DNA from: Thermofilaceae archaeon
Lineage (GTDB): Archaea; Thermoproteota; Thermoprotei; Thermofilales; Thermofilaceae
Direction: 5' to 3'
Assembly (NCBI GenBank): GCA_025057995.1
Contig: JANXEW010000001.1
Coordinates: 467,426 to 519,467, forward strand
DNA length: 52,042 nucleotides
Every line of letters begins with the position of its first letter. The stretch's first letter is position 1. Positions 51,389-52,042 of this stretch are shown here, in pieces. The position numbers were made by a program, and so were the translations under genes. The notes beneath the pieces are model-generated. The model made no database searches, had not been told where the DNA came from, and saw only the letters and a list, made by a program, of their open reading frames with translations.

Positions 51389-52042
51389 CTACAACCATCC
51401 TCGCTTCACACGTGCTATGATCAGGATCTTCTGCAACGGCGGACTCACCACAGCTGCGATGACGAACGAAATCGAAACCACGCTAATGTAGTCACCCCAT
51501 GTTCCAGCTTTGTAGCGTACTTCGACTACCGTAGACTCTGAAAGGGGTGTAACGATCAACCTCATGAAAGGTATCCTCGAGTCCACGTCGTATCCCCAAG
51601 CCATTGAGACCTCCTCTGCTACTTGTGGACGGAACGTCAGAAAGTCTAGCGCCAGCGGCTCAGGCTGTGCGTAGACTACGTGACCCGGAAAGGCTACAAA
51701 CCTTATCCTTACTTCATGCGTTTGGAAAGGTTTGGCTACGAGAGTGAACCTAATGAGGTTAGGTCTAATTACGATATCCCTTACCTCTGCGCCTTGGTTT
51801 GCAGTGATTATAGGGTTGAACCTCTTTGTTCTAAACAGCGTATAAGGTGGTACAGAGATGAGTTCCTCGAAAAACTCACTCTCCTTGAGCGAGAGCTTGA
51901 GGCGGGGGTCGAAAACGGCTACATATGAAATCCCTAGCTCCTCGAGTTGGCTATAGAACTTGTCAACGTTTGACGCCCAGTAGCCGTTATCGACTGTGAA
52001 CGTTCTCGAGTACTCGGTTGTAGATATCGGTTGCGTTATGTA
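51389..52042 (-). CDS. Membrane protein with large extracytoplasmic domain (C-terminal part, cut by window edge)
   Basis: The minus strand is open from 51389 to the right edge, giving about 217 residues of the C-terminal end. It shows a globular alpha/beta region (VDNGYWASNVDKFYSQLEELGISYVAV, then FFEELISVPPYTLFRTKRF) and a beta-sandwich stretch rich in Val, Phe and Tyr (VIRPNLIRFTLVAKP). A final transmembrane helix (YISVVSISFVIAAVVS) precedes a short basic tail (ARVKRGWL). This resembles the extracellular C-terminus of large polytopic glycosyltransferase-like membrane proteins, but the defining membrane part is outside the window. The earlier ATG at 51604 would be internal. It is the last gene in the window and convergent with nothing visible. 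Confidence 0.72.
   Translation of the reverse strand, partial: YITQPISTTEYSRTFTVDNGYWASNVDKFYSQLEELGISYVAVFDPRLKLSLKESEFFEELISVPPYTLFRTKRFNPIITANQGAEVRDIVIRPNLIRFTLVAKPFQTHEVRIRFVAFPGHVVYAQPEPLALDFLTFRPQVAEEVSMAWGYDVDSRIPFMRLIVTPLSESTVVEVRYKAGTWGDYISVVSISFVIAAVVSPPLQKILIIARVKRGWL

Overview
The window reads as chromosomal DNA of a thermophilic archaeon, most likely of the TACK/Thermoproteota group. The evidence is archaeal-type gene content: XerA-like recombinase, ATP-dependent DNA ligase, fused ThiD-ThiN, Thi4, an O-phosphoserine sulfhydrylase-like enzyme, PRC-barrel, VapBC and DUF4013. Many start codons (often GTG or TTG) also lie about 25-28 bp after a TATA box, which indicates largely leaderless transcripts. 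I saw two C/D box sRNA genes, but no rRNA, tRNA, CRISPR array or insertion sequence. I could not fix the species. Both window edges cut genes: a GH3 glycosidase on the left and a large membrane protein on the right.

Layout. 1-4.3 kb: sugar catabolism (GH3 glycosidase, UlaG-like metallo-hydrolase, GH31 glucosidase/xylosidase). 4.3-7.4 kb: a DUF4013 membrane protein overlapping tail to tail with an exported NosD-like beta-helix protein, a sparse region, and an AbrB-like protein. 7.5-12.7 kb: a non-pyrrolysine MttB methyltransferase, an APC permease, a metallophosphoesterase and a nucleotidyltransferase. 12.8 kb: a C/D box sRNA. 12.9-20.7 kb: M14 peptidase, membrane protein with SppA, PIG-L deacetylase, a MoxR-VWA fusion and an HMA protein. 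20.9-24.9 kb: O-phosphoserine sulfhydrylase, MscS channel, methyltransferase, glyoxylate reductase. 24.9-30 kb: an ECF transporter operon (S, T, fused A-A) divergent from a PRTase-type regulator, a zinc-ribbon protein and nicotinamidase.

30-36.1 kb: XerA and a DUF151 nuclease, then a minus-strand cluster of an SPFH protein, a helical protein, two zinc-ribbon membrane proteins and a small membrane protein. That cluster looks like an archaeal counterpart of bacterial PspA-associated YdjGHI-type membrane-stress modules. 36.3-40.8 kb: SufS, a 48-residue membrane protein, and divergent thiDN and thi4 with a shared palindrome. 40.9-45.5 kb: DUF998 protein, an ATPase-nuclease with an 18-bp palindrome at its start, a UroD/MtbA-like protein, a second C/D sRNA, PRC-barrel and vapBC with operator-like direct repeats. 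45.6-52 kb: M28 peptidase, zinc dehydrogenase, coiled-coil/RHH protein, an ECF S-component, DNA ligase and the truncated membrane protein.

The most notable items are the SPFH/zinc-ribbon cluster, the two C/D sRNAs (one with a 9-nt match to archaeal 16S rRNA), the palindromes in four promoter regions, and a cobamide methyl-transfer set that lacks a nearby corrinoid protein.
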